Below are positions 24,586-33,790 of a DNA stretch of 64,000 nucleotides, piece by piece. The notes under the pieces are model-generated. The model saw only the letters and a program-made list of their open reading frames with translations. It made no database searches and was not told where the DNA came from. Source of the DNA: Bradyrhizobium sp. CSA112 (GTDB taxonomy: Bacteria; Pseudomonadota; Alphaproteobacteria; Rhizobiales; Xanthobacteraceae). Location of the stretch: positions 186,001 to 250,000 of the forward strand of contig NZ_JAACFS010000003.1 of NCBI RefSeq assembly GCF_029051645.1, read 5' to 3'. Both the position numbers and the translations under genes were made by a program. Positions within the stretch are counted from its first letter, which is position 1. Each line of letters begins with the position of its first letter.

Positions 24586-26328
24586 ATGGCAATGGATGAG
24601 ATCGTCGACGGGCTTTCGGAAGTTTCCTGCGATGTGCTCGTTATCGGCGGCGGCACGGCCGGGCCGATGGCTGCACTGAAAGCGAAGCTGAAGAATCCCA
24701 AAGCGAATGTCGTTTTGCTCGAGAAGGCTAACGTGAAGCGGTCGGGTGCGATCTCGATGGGCATGGACGGGCTGAACAACGCCGTCATTCCCGGTTACGC
24801 GACGCCGGAGCAATACACTAAGGAGATAACCATCGCGAACGATGGCATTGTCGACCAGAAGGCCGTCTATAAATACGCGCAGAATTGCTACAAGATCATA
24901 GAGGAACTCGACAGCTTCGGCATCCGTTTCCTGAAGAATGAGAACGGCGATTACGCGGTCAAGAAGGTACATCATATCGGCACCTATGTGCTGCCGATGC
25001 CGAACGGCGAGACGGTGAAGAAGGCGATCTACCGGCAGCTCCGGCGCGCGAGAATCCTAATCTCGAACCGGTATATGGCCACGCGGCTGCTGACGTCGAG
25101 CGACGGACGTGTGGCGGGGGCCATCAGCGTCAATACCCGCACAGCCGAGATGTTGGTCATCAAGGCCAAGGCCGTCATCCTCTGCATGGGTGCGGCGGGA
25201 CGCCTCGGCCTTCCGACCTCCGGCTACATGTTCGGTACCTACGAGAATGCCGCCAATTCAGGTGACGGCTATGCGATGGCCTATCATGCCGGCGCAGCAC
25301 TCGCGAACCTCGAATGCTTCCAGATCAATCCGCTGATCAAGGATTACAACGGACCGGCCTGCGCCTATGTCGCTGGTCCCTTCGGTGCGTTCACCGCCAA
25401 CAACGAAGGATCGCGCTTTATCGAATGTGATTACTGGTCGGGCCAGATGATGCTCGAGTTCTACAACGAATTGTCGTCAGGCAAGGGACCGGTGTTCCTT
25501 CAGCTCTCGCATCTTCACGAGAAAACGATCGAGGAAATCGAGTCCACGCTGCACAAGGTCGAGCGTCCGACGCGCGGGCTGTTCCAGAAGGGACGCGGTA
25601 CCGACTACCGGACCGAATCGATCGAGATGCACATCTCCGAGATCGGGTTCTGTTCAGGACATAGCGCGTCCGGTGTGCTCGTCGATGATTTTGCTCGCAC
25701 GACTGTGCCCGGTCTTTACGCCGCCGGCGATATGGCCAGCGTACCTCACAACTACATGCTAGGCGCTTTTACCAACGGCTCGGTCGCGGGCACCGACGCG
25801 ATGGAGTTCGCGGACAACCACGACTTCGCCGCGTTCGATGCCGCGGACGTGGCCAAGGAGCGCGACCGCGTGATGGCGCCGACCAAGCGGGAAGACGGCA
25901 TCCCGCCGAACCAGATCGAATACAAGGCCCGTCGCCTTGTGAACGATTATCTGCAGCCGCCGAAGGTCACGCGCAAGTTCGAACTCGGTCAGCGCCGGTT
26001 GGCGGAGGTCCGTGAGGATATGGAACAGCAGATGATCGCGCGGAATTCGCACGAACTGCTTCGCGCGCTCGAGACCCAGTCGATACTGGACTGTGCCGAC
26101 ATGGCCGCGCATGCCTCGCTTTACCGTGAGGAAAGCCGCTGGGGCCTCTATCACCTTCGCACCGATTTCCCGGAGAAGGACAACGAGAACTGGTTCTGCC
26201 ACACACTTCTCAGCAAGAAGGACGGCAAGATGACCAGCGAGAAGCGGGATGTGGAGCCGTACGTCGTTCCGATCGCCGATGAAGAGAAGGACCTCTACGA
26301 CAAGCAACGTATCCGCGCCAGTGCGTAA
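24586..26328 (+). CDS. AprA/FrdA-family FAD flavoprotein
   Basis: A 580-residue flavoprotein. The Rossmann FAD site VLVIGGGTAGPMAALKA is at about residues 18-34, KRSGAISMGMDGLNN corresponds to the AprA segment RSGAVAQGLSAIN, and GLYAAGDMASVPHNYMLGAFTNGSVAG near residue 375 is the second FAD site. The C-terminal helical domain has the FrdA/AprA fold pattern. Family members include fumarate reductase, succinate dehydrogenase and adenylylsulfate reductase alpha. Lack of SdhB/C/D and the adjacent small ferredoxin favour an AprA-like role (electrons passing between FAD and ferredoxin), but whether the substrate is APS is unproven. Confidence 0.85.
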   Translation: MAMDEIVDGLSEVSCDVLVIGGGTAGPMAALKAKLKNPKANVVLLEKANVKRSGAISMGMDGLNNAVIPGYATPEQYTKEITIANDGIVDQKAVYKYAQNCYKIIEELDSFGIRFLKNENGDYAVKKVHHIGTYVLPMPNGETVKKAIYRQLRRARILISNRYMATRLLTSSDGRVAGAISVNTRTAEMLVIKAKAVILCMGAAGRLGLPTSGYMFGTYENAANSGDGYAMAYHAGAALANLECFQINPLIKDYNGPACAYVAGPFGAFTANNEGSRFIECDYWSGQMMLEFYNELSSGKGPVFLQLSHLHEKTIEEIESTLHKVERPTRGLFQKGRGTDYRTESIEMHISEIGFCSGHSASGVLVDDFARTTVPGLYAAGDMASVPHNYMLGAFTNGSVAGTDAMEFADNHDFAAFDAADVAKERDRVMAPTKREDGIPPNQIEYKARRLVNDYLQPPKVTRKFELGQRRLAEVREDMEQQMIARNSHELLRALETQSILDCADMAAHASLYREESRWGLYHLRTDFPEKDNENWFCHTLLSKKDGKMTSEKRDVEPYVVPIADEEKDLYDKQRIRASA

Positions 26329-26361
26329 CGGCCCCGCCACGAAGCAACAGGAGATTTAGCT

Positions 26362-26595
26362 ATGCCTCTCGCCAGTTATCAGACTTTCGTGCCGGTCGTC
26401 GTCGACGATGCCAAGTGTATCGCGGACAAGGGATGCACCGTGTGTGTCGATGTCTGTCCGCTCGACGTGCTTCGCATCAGTGACATGACCGGAAAGGCCT
26501 TCATGGCCTACGATGAGTGCTGGTATTGCATGCCTTGCGAGGCTGATTGCCCGACCGGCGCTGTTACTGTCAACATTCCCTACCTCCTGAGGTAA
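26362..26595 (+). CDS. 2x[4Fe-4S] ferredoxin, AprB-like but without the tail
   Basis: A 77-residue protein with C19, C25, C28, C32 and C53, C56, C59, C63, arranged so that each group finishes with CP: ligands for two [4Fe-4S] clusters. The CxxxxxCxxCxxxCP spacing of the first group, with a six-residue rather than two-residue first gap, is also seen in AprB. True AprB is about 150 residues because of a C-terminal tail that wraps AprA; that tail is absent. An AGGAG site precedes the ATG, and the gene follows the flavoprotein by 33 nt. It probably carries electrons for it. Confidence 0.88.
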   Translation: MPLASYQTFVPVVVDDAKCIADKGCTVCVDVCPLDVLRISDMTGKAFMAYDECWYCMPCEADCPTGAVTVNIPYLLR

Positions 26596-26597
26596 TC

Positions 26598-27575
26598 ATG
26601 GCCGGTCCTTTCGAGTCTTACGACAATCTCGATGACGCCGACGAGCGGCTCGGGGCCGCCGATCCGGGCGAGCGCCGCGTCGCGATCATTGCGCTTGGCC
26701 ATTCCGGGGATCCTGCGGCCGTTAGGCATCTGAGCGGCATGGTCGCGGACCCCAACGCAGGGGTGCGTCAGCAGGTGGCGATGGCGCTCGGAGAGTTCGA
26801 TGGCCCAGAGTCGGCGGCGGCCCTGGCGAAACTGCTGGTCGATCCCGAGCCGGCGGTGGCTCACGCAGCGGCTGACAGCATGGCTGAATTCAAGGATCCG
26901 GCCTGCGCCGACGCGATACTTCCGCTGGTCAAGCACGGACACGCGTTCGTCCGCATGGGTGCGCTCCGTGCGCTGAAGGAACTACGGCGCAAGGACACGC
27001 TCAAGCCGGCGCTGGAAGCGCTCAGGGACAGCGATGCCGCAGTCCGCGTACAAGCGATCGGCGTCATCGGCTTTTTGAAGCTTGAGGAGTCGATACCTGC
27101 GCTGACTGCATCCACTGGCGATTCCGATGCCCATGTCAGGCGGGCGGCGGTTAGCGCTCTGGCGTTTTCGCAGCTGAAGCCGGCGGCTGAATCGATCACT
27201 CGTACGCTAGGGGATGAAGACTGGATGGTCCGCGAGATGGCGGCGGAGACGTTAGGCCAGAACGCCAATGGCATGGTCGCGGCGGATCAATTGATTGCCG
27301 CGTTGACGGACGATTTCTGGCAGGTGCGGCTCAAGGCGATCAGAAGCCTCGGCAAGATGAAAATCGACCGCGCGGTCCTTCCGATCGGCAAGTGCATCAC
27401 GCACGAGCAGGCAAATCTGCGTAAGGAAGCTGCGGCGGCGTTGGGTGAGATTGCCGATCCAGCCGCGGAACCGTTCCTCGTCCTTGTCGCCAATGATTCT
27501 GATCCCGAAGTGAGGAAGAACGCGCGCTGGGCGCTCCAGCGGATCTTCGCCAAGAAGGCGAAGACGAGTTCTTAG
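26598..27575 (+). CDS. HEAT-repeat (PBS lyase-like) protein
   Basis: A 325-residue protein made almost entirely of about nine to ten HEAT-like helical repeats of 31 residues, e.g. ERRVAIIALGHSGDPAAVRHL, VRQQVAMALGEFDGPESAAAL, VRRAAVSALAFSQLKPAAESI, VREMAAETLGQN, VRLKAIRSLGKM, VRKNARWALQRI. No catalytic motif or signal peptide is visible. It starts 2 nt after the ferredoxin stop, so it is co-translated; a scaffold, maturation factor or regulatory subunit of the flavoprotein-ferredoxin pair is the simplest inference. Confidence 0.88.
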   Translation: MAGPFESYDNLDDADERLGAADPGERRVAIIALGHSGDPAAVRHLSGMVADPNAGVRQQVAMALGEFDGPESAAALAKLLVDPEPAVAHAAADSMAEFKDPACADAILPLVKHGHAFVRMGALRALKELRRKDTLKPALEALRDSDAAVRVQAIGVIGFLKLEESIPALTASTGDSDAHVRRAAVSALAFSQLKPAAESITRTLGDEDWMVREMAAETLGQNANGMVAADQLIAALTDDFWQVRLKAIRSLGKMKIDRAVLPIGKCITHEQANLRKEAAAALGEIADPAAEPFLVLVANDSDPEVRKNARWALQRIFAKKAKTSS

Positions 27576-27743
27576 CGCTCTGAATCGCGGGATTACCTGG
27601 GTAACGAGTAAGAATGGCGAGATAGTTCGGAGTTTCAGATGACGTATGGAGCGCCCGAAGGGCGAGCGCGGGATGCAGGGGCCACGGGGCGAGCCCGGTA
27701 CCCCGGCGGCAGTCATCCAGAAGTGGCACCTCGACCGGAGCAG

Positions 27744-27914
27744 CTACATCGCGGTGCCGATCAGTTTCACATCCTGAAGGGCGATCCATTCGTCAATTGA
27801 TCGTATTTCGGACTCAGTCCACTCAGGGTTTGGGCTGCTCGCCAGCGCCTTTTGAGCCATCCCTTTTGCAGCGGCTACGGACGCCGTGATTTTGGCTAGG
27901 GTGCTTTCTTTCAT
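27744..27914 (-). CDS. Small hypothetical protein (56 aa)
   Basis: A 56-residue frame beginning [21 protein letters not shown] and ending KLIGTAM, with an amphipathic helix and an acidic middle ([17 protein letters not shown]). Composition is protein-like and the two ends are clean, but the ribosome binding site is weak. Function unknown; it is convergent with the HEAT-repeat gene and divergent from the cold-shock gene. Confidence 0.5.
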   Translation of the reverse strand: MKESTLAKITASVAAAKGMAQKALASSPNPEWTESEIRSIDEWIALQDVKLIGTAM

Positions 27915-28047
27915 CGGATCTTCGCCTTCTTCGCTGACTCAACTCAGCGGCGGCTTTTCGTGCGAGGGCTCACCCTGGCGGGCCCTTTGTTTCGCCGGAT
28001 TTCTGTCACCATCCTACCGTGTTTTCGAATCGATGGGGAGAATCGAC

Positions 28048-28251
28048 GTGGCGATAGGTACCGTGAAGTGGTTCAACGCGACAAAGGGCTATGGATTTAT
28101 TCAGCCCGACACTGGCGGCAAGGACGTGTTCGTCCATATCTCGGCCGTTGAGAGAGCAGGTCTCAGCAATCTGAATGAGGGCACGAAGGTGAGCTATGAA
28201 GTGGTAGCCAACCGCGGGAAAGAATCCGCCGAAAACCTCAGGGTAGGTTGA
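28048..28251 (+). CDS. Cold-shock domain protein (CspA family)
   Basis: A 67-residue single cold-shock domain: [20 protein letters not shown] (RNP1 KGYGFI) and [10 protein letters not shown] (RNP2 VFVHI) are intact. Such proteins bind single-stranded RNA/DNA and act as RNA chaperones. A GTG start at 28048 follows GGGGAG at 7 nt; an ATG at 28033 (MGRIDV...) is an alternative. The gene stands alone. Confidence 0.93.
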   Translation: MAIGTVKWFNATKGYGFIQPDTGGKDVFVHISAVERAGLSNLNEGTKVSYEVVANRGKESAENLRVG

Positions 28252-28401
28252 TCCGGCACTTACGTTCCGCCATTACGCTAGCGGGTTGCTTGAGGAGAAA
28301 CGCCCCCGGCCTACCGCTAGACCGGGGCCGCCGACTCCCGGCTGGGCTTGCGGGCGATACAGCCGGCAGCTTGCGAACGTTCGTAGCGCATTGAAATACA
28401 G

Positions 28402-28921
28402 ATGCTGACGCGGATCGGGATTGCCAACGTCGACACTCACGTTACGGCCTTCCGCGGCGTATTGCACGGAGCGATGGCGCTCTACCTTGCTCGCTATCTC
28501 AATGTGCCGCCGGCGCGCATCCCGGGCGACGGGCGAGCAGCTCGATGATCTGCCCGCGGATCCAGAGACGATCGGCGCCGCCTTGCTTGACGCCTTCGAC
28601 CGGCAGAGCCAGGTCGATCTCGCCGCACGCCTGGTGGCGCGGTATCTCACGCTCCGCCATTCGCCGCAGGCGCTGATCGCCACGCTCGCGCATGCGGTGC
28701 TGCGCGAAGATGCAGGCTTCCATGCGTATCAGATGCTGGAGGCGGGAGTCCGGCAATTCGGCGTGTGGGGCGCCACGGAAGAGGGCCGGCACATCCTCAT
28801 CGCGGTTGCCCGCTATCTGGCGGCCCATTCACCGACCGAACGCGCGTCACTGCAGACAGCCGACATCGCCCTCCGCTTGATGCGGGGTGGCGAGCTACAT
28901 CAAGACGCCGGATCGTCCTGA
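28402..28921 (+). pseudogene. Frameshifted hypothetical gene
   Basis: From ATG 28402 the frame reads MLTRIGIANVDTHVTAFRGVLHGAMALYLARYLNVPPARIPGDG and stops at 28546-28548. Skipping one base near 28534 joins it to a good frame, EQLDDLPADPETIGAALLDAFDRQ...LIATLAHAVLREDAGFHAYQMLEAGVRQFG..GRHILIAVARYLAAHSPTERASLQTADIALRLMRGGELHQ, ending at 28921. The composite helical sequence looks like the C-terminal part of a longer protein, so the gene may also lack its start. I do not recognise the family. A one-base sequencing error cannot be excluded. Confidence 0.65.
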
Positions 28922-29341
28922 CGTCACGCGCTTCAGGAGCGCCCTTCGACGGTTATTTGCCTCCGGAACCCTAGCTTCACGAATTCAGTACGGAACCTAA
29001 AATCCGTTCAGTCGCAATCGCTTACATGCTGGCACAAATTGCGAGTAAGGAGCGAGAGCGGTTAAATCAATTCCGGTGAACGCTCTATCCTTGCAACTCT
29101 GGATGTCCGCTTTGAGCTTTCGCGCTCCCTGCCTACTTCATTTGACACGCGTCTTGGTCAGCCCGCCGACGACACCTCGGACCAGATGGCGCACCACGTG
29201 CTGCCTTTCTATGGTCGTCGCACCCCTCGCGCTGACGCTGCACAAGTATTGGTCCCGATCGCCATAATGAGGATCTTGCGCTTGACATGCTCCGAGTGGT
29301 CAACTCGCTGATCGGAATACTCCTGTACTACTGGAGAAAGC
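28922..29341. other. Intergenic region without recognised gene
   Basis: About 420 bp with no protein-like frame. A TTGACA hexamer at 29282-29287 is a possible -35 box for the following ABC operon, but no convincing -10 at the right distance was seen. GGAG in CTGGAGAAAGC precedes the ATG at 29342. Confidence 0.4.
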
Positions 29342-30930
29342 ATGATGTTCAAGAAAACTGTGATCGTGGCTGGTTTGGCACTGGCACTCGGCGCCACGGC
29401 GGAGGCCCAGACGCCGCGCAAAGGCGGCACCATTCGTATGACGGCGCCCTATGGCTCAAGTTTCACCAGCATGGACATTCATACGACACAGCGCGCCCAG
29501 GACGAGATATACGCCAAGGCTCTGCATCGATCGCTCTACAATTGGAACTCCGCTGATGGCAAGCCGGTTCTGGAGCTTGCCAGGGAGGTCACCGTCTCCG
29601 GCGGAGGCCTTGTTCATACCTTCAAGCTGCGCGACGACGCTTATTTCCACCATGGTCGCAAGATGACGGCCGACGACATCATCTGGAGCTACAATCGGAT
29701 CATGGACGGCACCAAAGCCTATCCCGGCGCGCGTTTTGTCCGCGTGATCGAGGGCGCGTCCGAGGTCGAGAAGGGCAAAGCCAAGGAAATCTCCGGTCAA
29801 AAAAAATCGACGACTTCACGCTCGAAATGAAGCTCACCGAAAAGGTCGATCCGGGTTTCTACTTCTTCAACGCGATAACTTCGATCTATCCCTCCGACGA
29901 GGGCGCCAAGGAGAGCTTCATCCAGAAGCCGATTGGTCTTGGGCCGTTCAAATTTCTCGAGCACGTGCCGGGATCGCGCGTCGTTCTGGAACGGTGGGAC
30001 AGGTTCTACAAGCCCGGCAAGGCGTACGCTGACAAAATGATCGTGTCGCTCATGAGCGAAGCCGCGGCGCGCGATGTCGCCTTCCGCAACAAGGAAATCG
30101 ACACCTCGGTGCTCGGGCCCGCGCAGTATGTCGCCTATCAGGCCGACCCCGGCCTCAAGGGCACCATCGTCGAAGTCGCCGAGGTCTTCACGCGCCACAT
30201 GGGGATGAATCCCGGATTCAAACCGTTCGCCGACAAGCGGGTGCGACAGGCCATCAACCATGCGATCGATGCCGATCTGATCATCAGCAAGCTGGTCAAG
30301 AGCAAAGCCTATCGCGCCACCAGCTGGCTGCCTCTGACCTCACCCGCTTACGACAAGACCATGAAGCCATACGCCTTCGATCCCGCGAAAGCGAAGCAGT
30401 TGCTCGCGGAAGCGGGCTATCCCACCGGCTTTGAATTCGAATGGACGACGAGTCCAAATGAAAGCTGGGGTTTGCCGATCGTCGAGGCCATTATTCCGAT
30501 GCTGGATCGGGTGGGCATCAAGGTGAAGGTCAAGCAGGTCGAGACCGCGGTGCTGGCGGACGTCATTCGCAAGGGCGAGTTCCAGGCCTATGTTTATTCC
30601 ATGGCGACCGGCCCCGATCCCTCGGCGGCGCTCAAATGCTTCCACTCGTCGACGCCGCAATCAGCTTGCAACTACACGAGCTTCAAGAACGCGGACTTCG
30701 ACAAGATGATCGATGAGGCCGGGCAGACCGACGACGCCGCAAAGCGCGGCCAACTGCTGCAAAAGGCCAATGCTTTGCTCTATGAAGAAGCGCCGGTCTG
30801 GTTCTTCAACTACAACAAGGCGGTCATGGCGGTGCAGCCGTGGCTCAAGGGGATCCAGTTGAACGCGACGGAACTGACCCATCAAAACGCCGAAGACCTC
30901 TGGGTCGATGAGACCTCGCCCGCGAAGTGA
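29342..30930 (+). pseudogene. ABC dipeptide/nickel-type binding protein (SBP family 5), split at an A8 run
   Basis: The 5' frame (29342-29830) has a signal peptide (FKKTVIVAGLALALGATAEA) and the family-5 start RKGGTIRMTAPYGSSFTSMDIHTTQRAQDEIYAKAL; the 3' frame (29827-30930) continues LTEKVDPGFYFFNAITSIYP...LGPFKFLEHVPG to a normal C-terminus. The break is at eight A residues, 29799-29806: adding one A gives a continuous GQKKIDDFTLEMKL. The two frames also overlap as ATGA, so reinitiation could make the second part. It may be a sequencing error, a mutation, or slippage-dependent expression. It leads an otherwise intact transport operon. Confidence 0.85.
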
Positions 30931-30944
30931 CACGCGCTCTCGCG

Positions 30945-30977
30945 CCTCCCTCCATCACAGAAAATGATGGAGGGAGG
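30945..30977. promoter_or_regulatory. 13-bp intercistronic stem-loop between binding protein and permease
   Basis: CCTCCCTCCATCA (30945-30957) and its exact complement TGATGGAGGGAGG (30965-30977) enclose a 7-nt loop. It sits 14 nt before the permease ATG and its right arm is continuous with the purine-rich GGAGG region that is the permease Shine-Dalgarno, so it may both protect the upstream mRNA and limit permease translation. There is no U-run. Confidence 0.7.
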
Positions 30978-30991
30978 GAGGAACAGTTGCA

Positions 30992-31924
30992 ATGCTCTCG
31001 TTCGTGATCCGTCGAATCCTGCAAACCATCCCGACCGTGCTGGCTGTCGTGCTGGTGATCTTTGTGCTGTTCAGCGTCGTTCCAGGCAGCATCATGTCGA
31101 GCATGAGCGATGACGGCAGAGCGACGGACCCGCAGATCGCCGAGCGCATGAAGAAGCAACTCGGCCTCGACGATCCCGTCTACATACGCTTCGGCTCCTA
31201 CATTGCCAGCCTCGCGACAGGTGATTTCGGGACCTCGTTCCGGACCCGCGAGCCGGTCACCAGCATGATCGCCAAACGAGCGTGGCCAACCCTGCAATTG
31301 ATATTCGCAGCCATGACGTTCGCGATTGTGATCGGCGTACCGCTCGGTTTCATCGCAGCGCTACGGCCGGGCGGCATCATCGACACGATCTCGATGGTCG
31401 TGGCGGTGTCCGGCCTTTCAATGGCCAAATTCTGGCTCGGGCTGCTGTTGATGTATCTGTTCGCGTTGAAACTCGGCTGGTTGCCGAGTTTTGGCTATGG
31501 CGATGGCGGGCTCAGATATTTGATCCTGCCTGCGGCGACGCTCGGTGTCTCGCCGATGGCACTGCTGGCACGGACGACGCGCGCCGCGGTTCTTGAGATC
31601 ATGACCGCGGATTTCGTCCGGACGGCGCGATCGAAGGGCATGAGCGAGACCCTGGTCGTGAAGTGGCATGTGATGCGCAATGCTCTCGTCCTCATTCTCA
31701 CTACCATCGGCCTGCAACTCGGCGCGTTGATGGGGCAGGCGGTCGTGGTCGAGAAATTGTTCTCCTGGCCGGGCATCGGCTCGCTGCTCGTCGACAGTGT
31801 GCTGCAGCGCGACATTCCCGCCGTGCAGGGCTCGATTCTCGTGGTGGTGCTGTTCTTTCTGACGATCAATACGGTGATTGACGTGCTCTATGCCGTGATC
31901 GATCCCAGGATCAGATACGCATGA
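30992..31924 (+). CDS. ABC transporter permease, DppB/OppB type
   Basis: A 310-residue inner-membrane protein. It opens MLSFVIRRILQTIPTVLAVVLVIFVL, has the long first periplasmic loop with MKKQLGLDDPVYIRF typical of DppB/GsiC/NikB, about six helices, and the EAA loop FVRTARSKGMSETLVVKWHVMRNAL. It ends VIDVLYAVIDPRIRYA as expected. It pairs with the DppC-type protein downstream. Substrate (peptide, opine, nickel chelate or other) cannot be told from the sequence. Confidence 0.93.
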   Translation: MLSFVIRRILQTIPTVLAVVLVIFVLFSVVPGSIMSSMSDDGRATDPQIAERMKKQLGLDDPVYIRFGSYIASLATGDFGTSFRTREPVTSMIAKRAWPTLQLIFAAMTFAIVIGVPLGFIAALRPGGIIDTISMVVAVSGLSMAKFWLGLLLMYLFALKLGWLPSFGYGDGGLRYLILPAATLGVSPMALLARTTRAAVLEIMTADFVRTARSKGMSETLVVKWHVMRNALVLILTTIGLQLGALMGQAVVVEKLFSWPGIGSLLVDSVLQRDIPAVQGSILVVVLFFLTINTVIDVLYAVIDPRIRYA

Positions 31925-31991
31925 GCGCCGGCCCGATCCATCACACCATGGTGCGATTGACTGTACCGCCTGTCGCGTCGGGGCGGCCGCG

Positions 31992-32813
31992 ATGAAGTTC
32001 GGAACCAGTCTCATCATCGGCGGGGCGTTGTTCGCGCTTGCGATCTTCGTCGGCCTGCTCGCGCCCTGGCTGGCGCATACGGATCCTGTGATGGATGCCA
32101 ACTTGATGAATGCGGAAGAGCCACCGAGCTGGACGTGGTGGTTCGGCACCGACGCGCAGGGCCGCGACATTTACTCCCGAGTTGTGCACGGCGCGCGCAT
32201 TTCGCTGACGGTCGGCATCGTCTCGCAACTGGTCAACAGCGTCATCGGCGTGACGCTGGGCCTGACCGCGGGCTATTGGGGCGGCTGGTGGGACGACTTC
32301 GTCAACGGGCTGACCAATCTCATGCTCGCGATCCCCTCGCTGATCTTCGCGCTTGCCATCATGGCGGTGCTTGGATCCGGCCTGACCAGCCTGCTCATCG
32401 CGCTCGGGTTGACCAACTGGTCGTTCACTTGCCGGATCGCACGGGCGTCGACGTTGTCGCTCAAGAACCAAGGCTATGTGCAGGCTGCACGAGTGCTCGG
32501 CTACGGAGATCTGCGCATCATGATCACGCAGCTGCTGCCGAACATGCTCGGACCCATCATCGTCATCGGCACGCTGGGCATGGGCAGCGCGGTATTGGCC
32601 GAAGCCGCGCTTTCGTTCCTTGGCCTCGGAATCCGCCCGCCCTATCCAAGCTGGGGCAGCATGCTGTCAGAGGCCCGCGAGCAGATCACAACGGCGCCGT
32701 GGCTCTCGATTTTCCCCGGGCTCGCCATATTCCTGACGGTGCTTGGCCTGAATCTGCTCGGCGATGGCTTGCGTGACATTCTCGATCCACAGTCGCGGAG
32801 CCAGCGCGCATGA
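31992..32813 (+). CDS. ABC transporter permease, DppC/OppC type
   Basis: A 273-residue inner-membrane protein with WFGTDAQGRDIYSRVVHGARISLTVG, the signature of the DppC class, and EAA loop YVQAARVLGYGDLRIMITQLLPNMLGPIIV. The C-terminal LGDGLRDILDPQSR is standard. It follows DppB by 67 nt, and its stop overlaps the ATPase start (ATGA at 32810). Confidence 0.93.
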   Translation: MKFGTSLIIGGALFALAIFVGLLAPWLAHTDPVMDANLMNAEEPPSWTWWFGTDAQGRDIYSRVVHGARISLTVGIVSQLVNSVIGVTLGLTAGYWGGWWDDFVNGLTNLMLAIPSLIFALAIMAVLGSGLTSLLIALGLTNWSFTCRIARASTLSLKNQGYVQAARVLGYGDLRIMITQLLPNMLGPIIVIGTLGMGSAVLAEAALSFLGLGIRPPYPSWGSMLSEAREQITTAPWLSIFPGLAIFLTVLGLNLLGDGLRDILDPQSRSQRA

Positions 32814-33790
32814 CGGACTCTCCCCTGATCGAAGTCGAGGGCTTGCGCATCGATCTCAACGACCGGGCCAGCCATGTTGCGGCGGTCGAGGGCGTTTCAT
32901 TCCGTATCGATCGTGGCGAGACATTCGGCCTGGTCGGCGAATCCGGCTGCGGCAAGAGTATTACGGCGCTCGCCCTGATCGGGCTGCTCCGCCAGCCGCT
33001 TTCGATCGGCGCCGGCGTCATACGGTTTGAGGGCCGGGAGATCCAGCGACTTCCGGCGGCCGAGCAACGGGCGCTGCGCGGCAATCGCATCGCCATGATC
33101 TTCCAGGAGCCGATGACGGCGCTTAATCCGGTCTCGCCCGTTGGCCAGCAGATCGCGGAGATGTTCGTGCTGCACAAAGGCAAAAACTGGCGGGAAGCAA
33201 ACCAGCTGGCTGTCGAGGCGCTGGCGAGCGTCCGCGTCCCCGCGCCGGAGCGACGGGTGAAGGATTACCCGCACCAGCTTTCGGGCGGCATGCGTCAACG
33301 CGTGATGATCGCCATCGCGCTGGCATGCGGGCCGGATCTGCTGATCGCCGACGAGCCGACCACCGCACTCGACGTCACGGTGCAGGCGGAGATCATAGAA
33401 CTAATGCGGAATTTATGCGCCGAGCGAGGTACGGCTATTTTGATGATCAGCCACGATCTCGGCCTGGTCGCCAACGTCTGCCGCCGCGTCGCCGTGATGT
33501 ATGCCGGCCGCATTGTCGAGGAGCGCGGCTCGGCCGATATCTTCCGCGCATGCTCGCATCCCTATACGCAAGGCCTGATCGACTCGCTGCCGCGGCTGGG
33601 CAGTCGCGCAGCACTTGGCCGGACCCGGCTCCGGGAGATCGCGGGCGTCGTCCCGGCGATCGCTGATTTTCCGGACGGTTGCCGATTCAATCCGCGTTGC
33701 GCGCAGGCGACCGAGATTTGCCGGACCACCGCGCCGGAGCTGACATTGCTCGATGCGGGCGGGCTGGTCCGGTGCCATCACCATGCATGA
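32810..33790 (+). CDS. ABC transporter ATPase, DppD/OppD type
   Basis: A 326-residue ATPase. Walker [10 protein letters not shown]-loop [12 protein letters not shown], signature LSGGMRQR, Walker [13 protein letters not shown] and the H-loop [12 protein letters not shown] are intact. The C-terminal oligopeptide-transporter domain has the three-cysteine pattern [20 protein letters not shown] seen in FeS-containing DppD/OppD-type proteins. It overlaps DppC upstream and the DppF-type ATPase downstream, forming a heterodimeric motor. Confidence 0.93.
   Translation: MTDSPLIEVEGLRIDLNDRASHVAAVEGVSFRIDRGETFGLVGESGCGKSITALALIGLLRQPLSIGAGVIRFEGREIQRLPAAEQRALRGNRIAMIFQEPMTALNPVSPVGQQIAEMFVLHKGKNWREANQLAVEALASVRVPAPERRVKDYPHQLSGGMRQRVMIAIALACGPDLLIADEPTTALDVTVQAEIIELMRNLCAERGTAILMISHDLGLVANVCRRVAVMYAGRIVEERGSADIFRACSHPYTQGLIDSLPRLGSRAALGRTRLREIAGVVPAIADFPDGCRFNPRCAQATEICRTTAPELTLLDAGGLVRCHHHA

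Noticed and set aside
28300..28335. GC-rich dyad after the cold-shock gene as a terminator
   Set aside because: The arms are short and imperfect and no T-run follows.
29033..29046. Possible sigma-54 promoter (TGGCAC with TTGC nearby)
   Set aside because: The GG-GC distance is 8 instead of 10 bp, so it does not fit the -24/-12 consensus.
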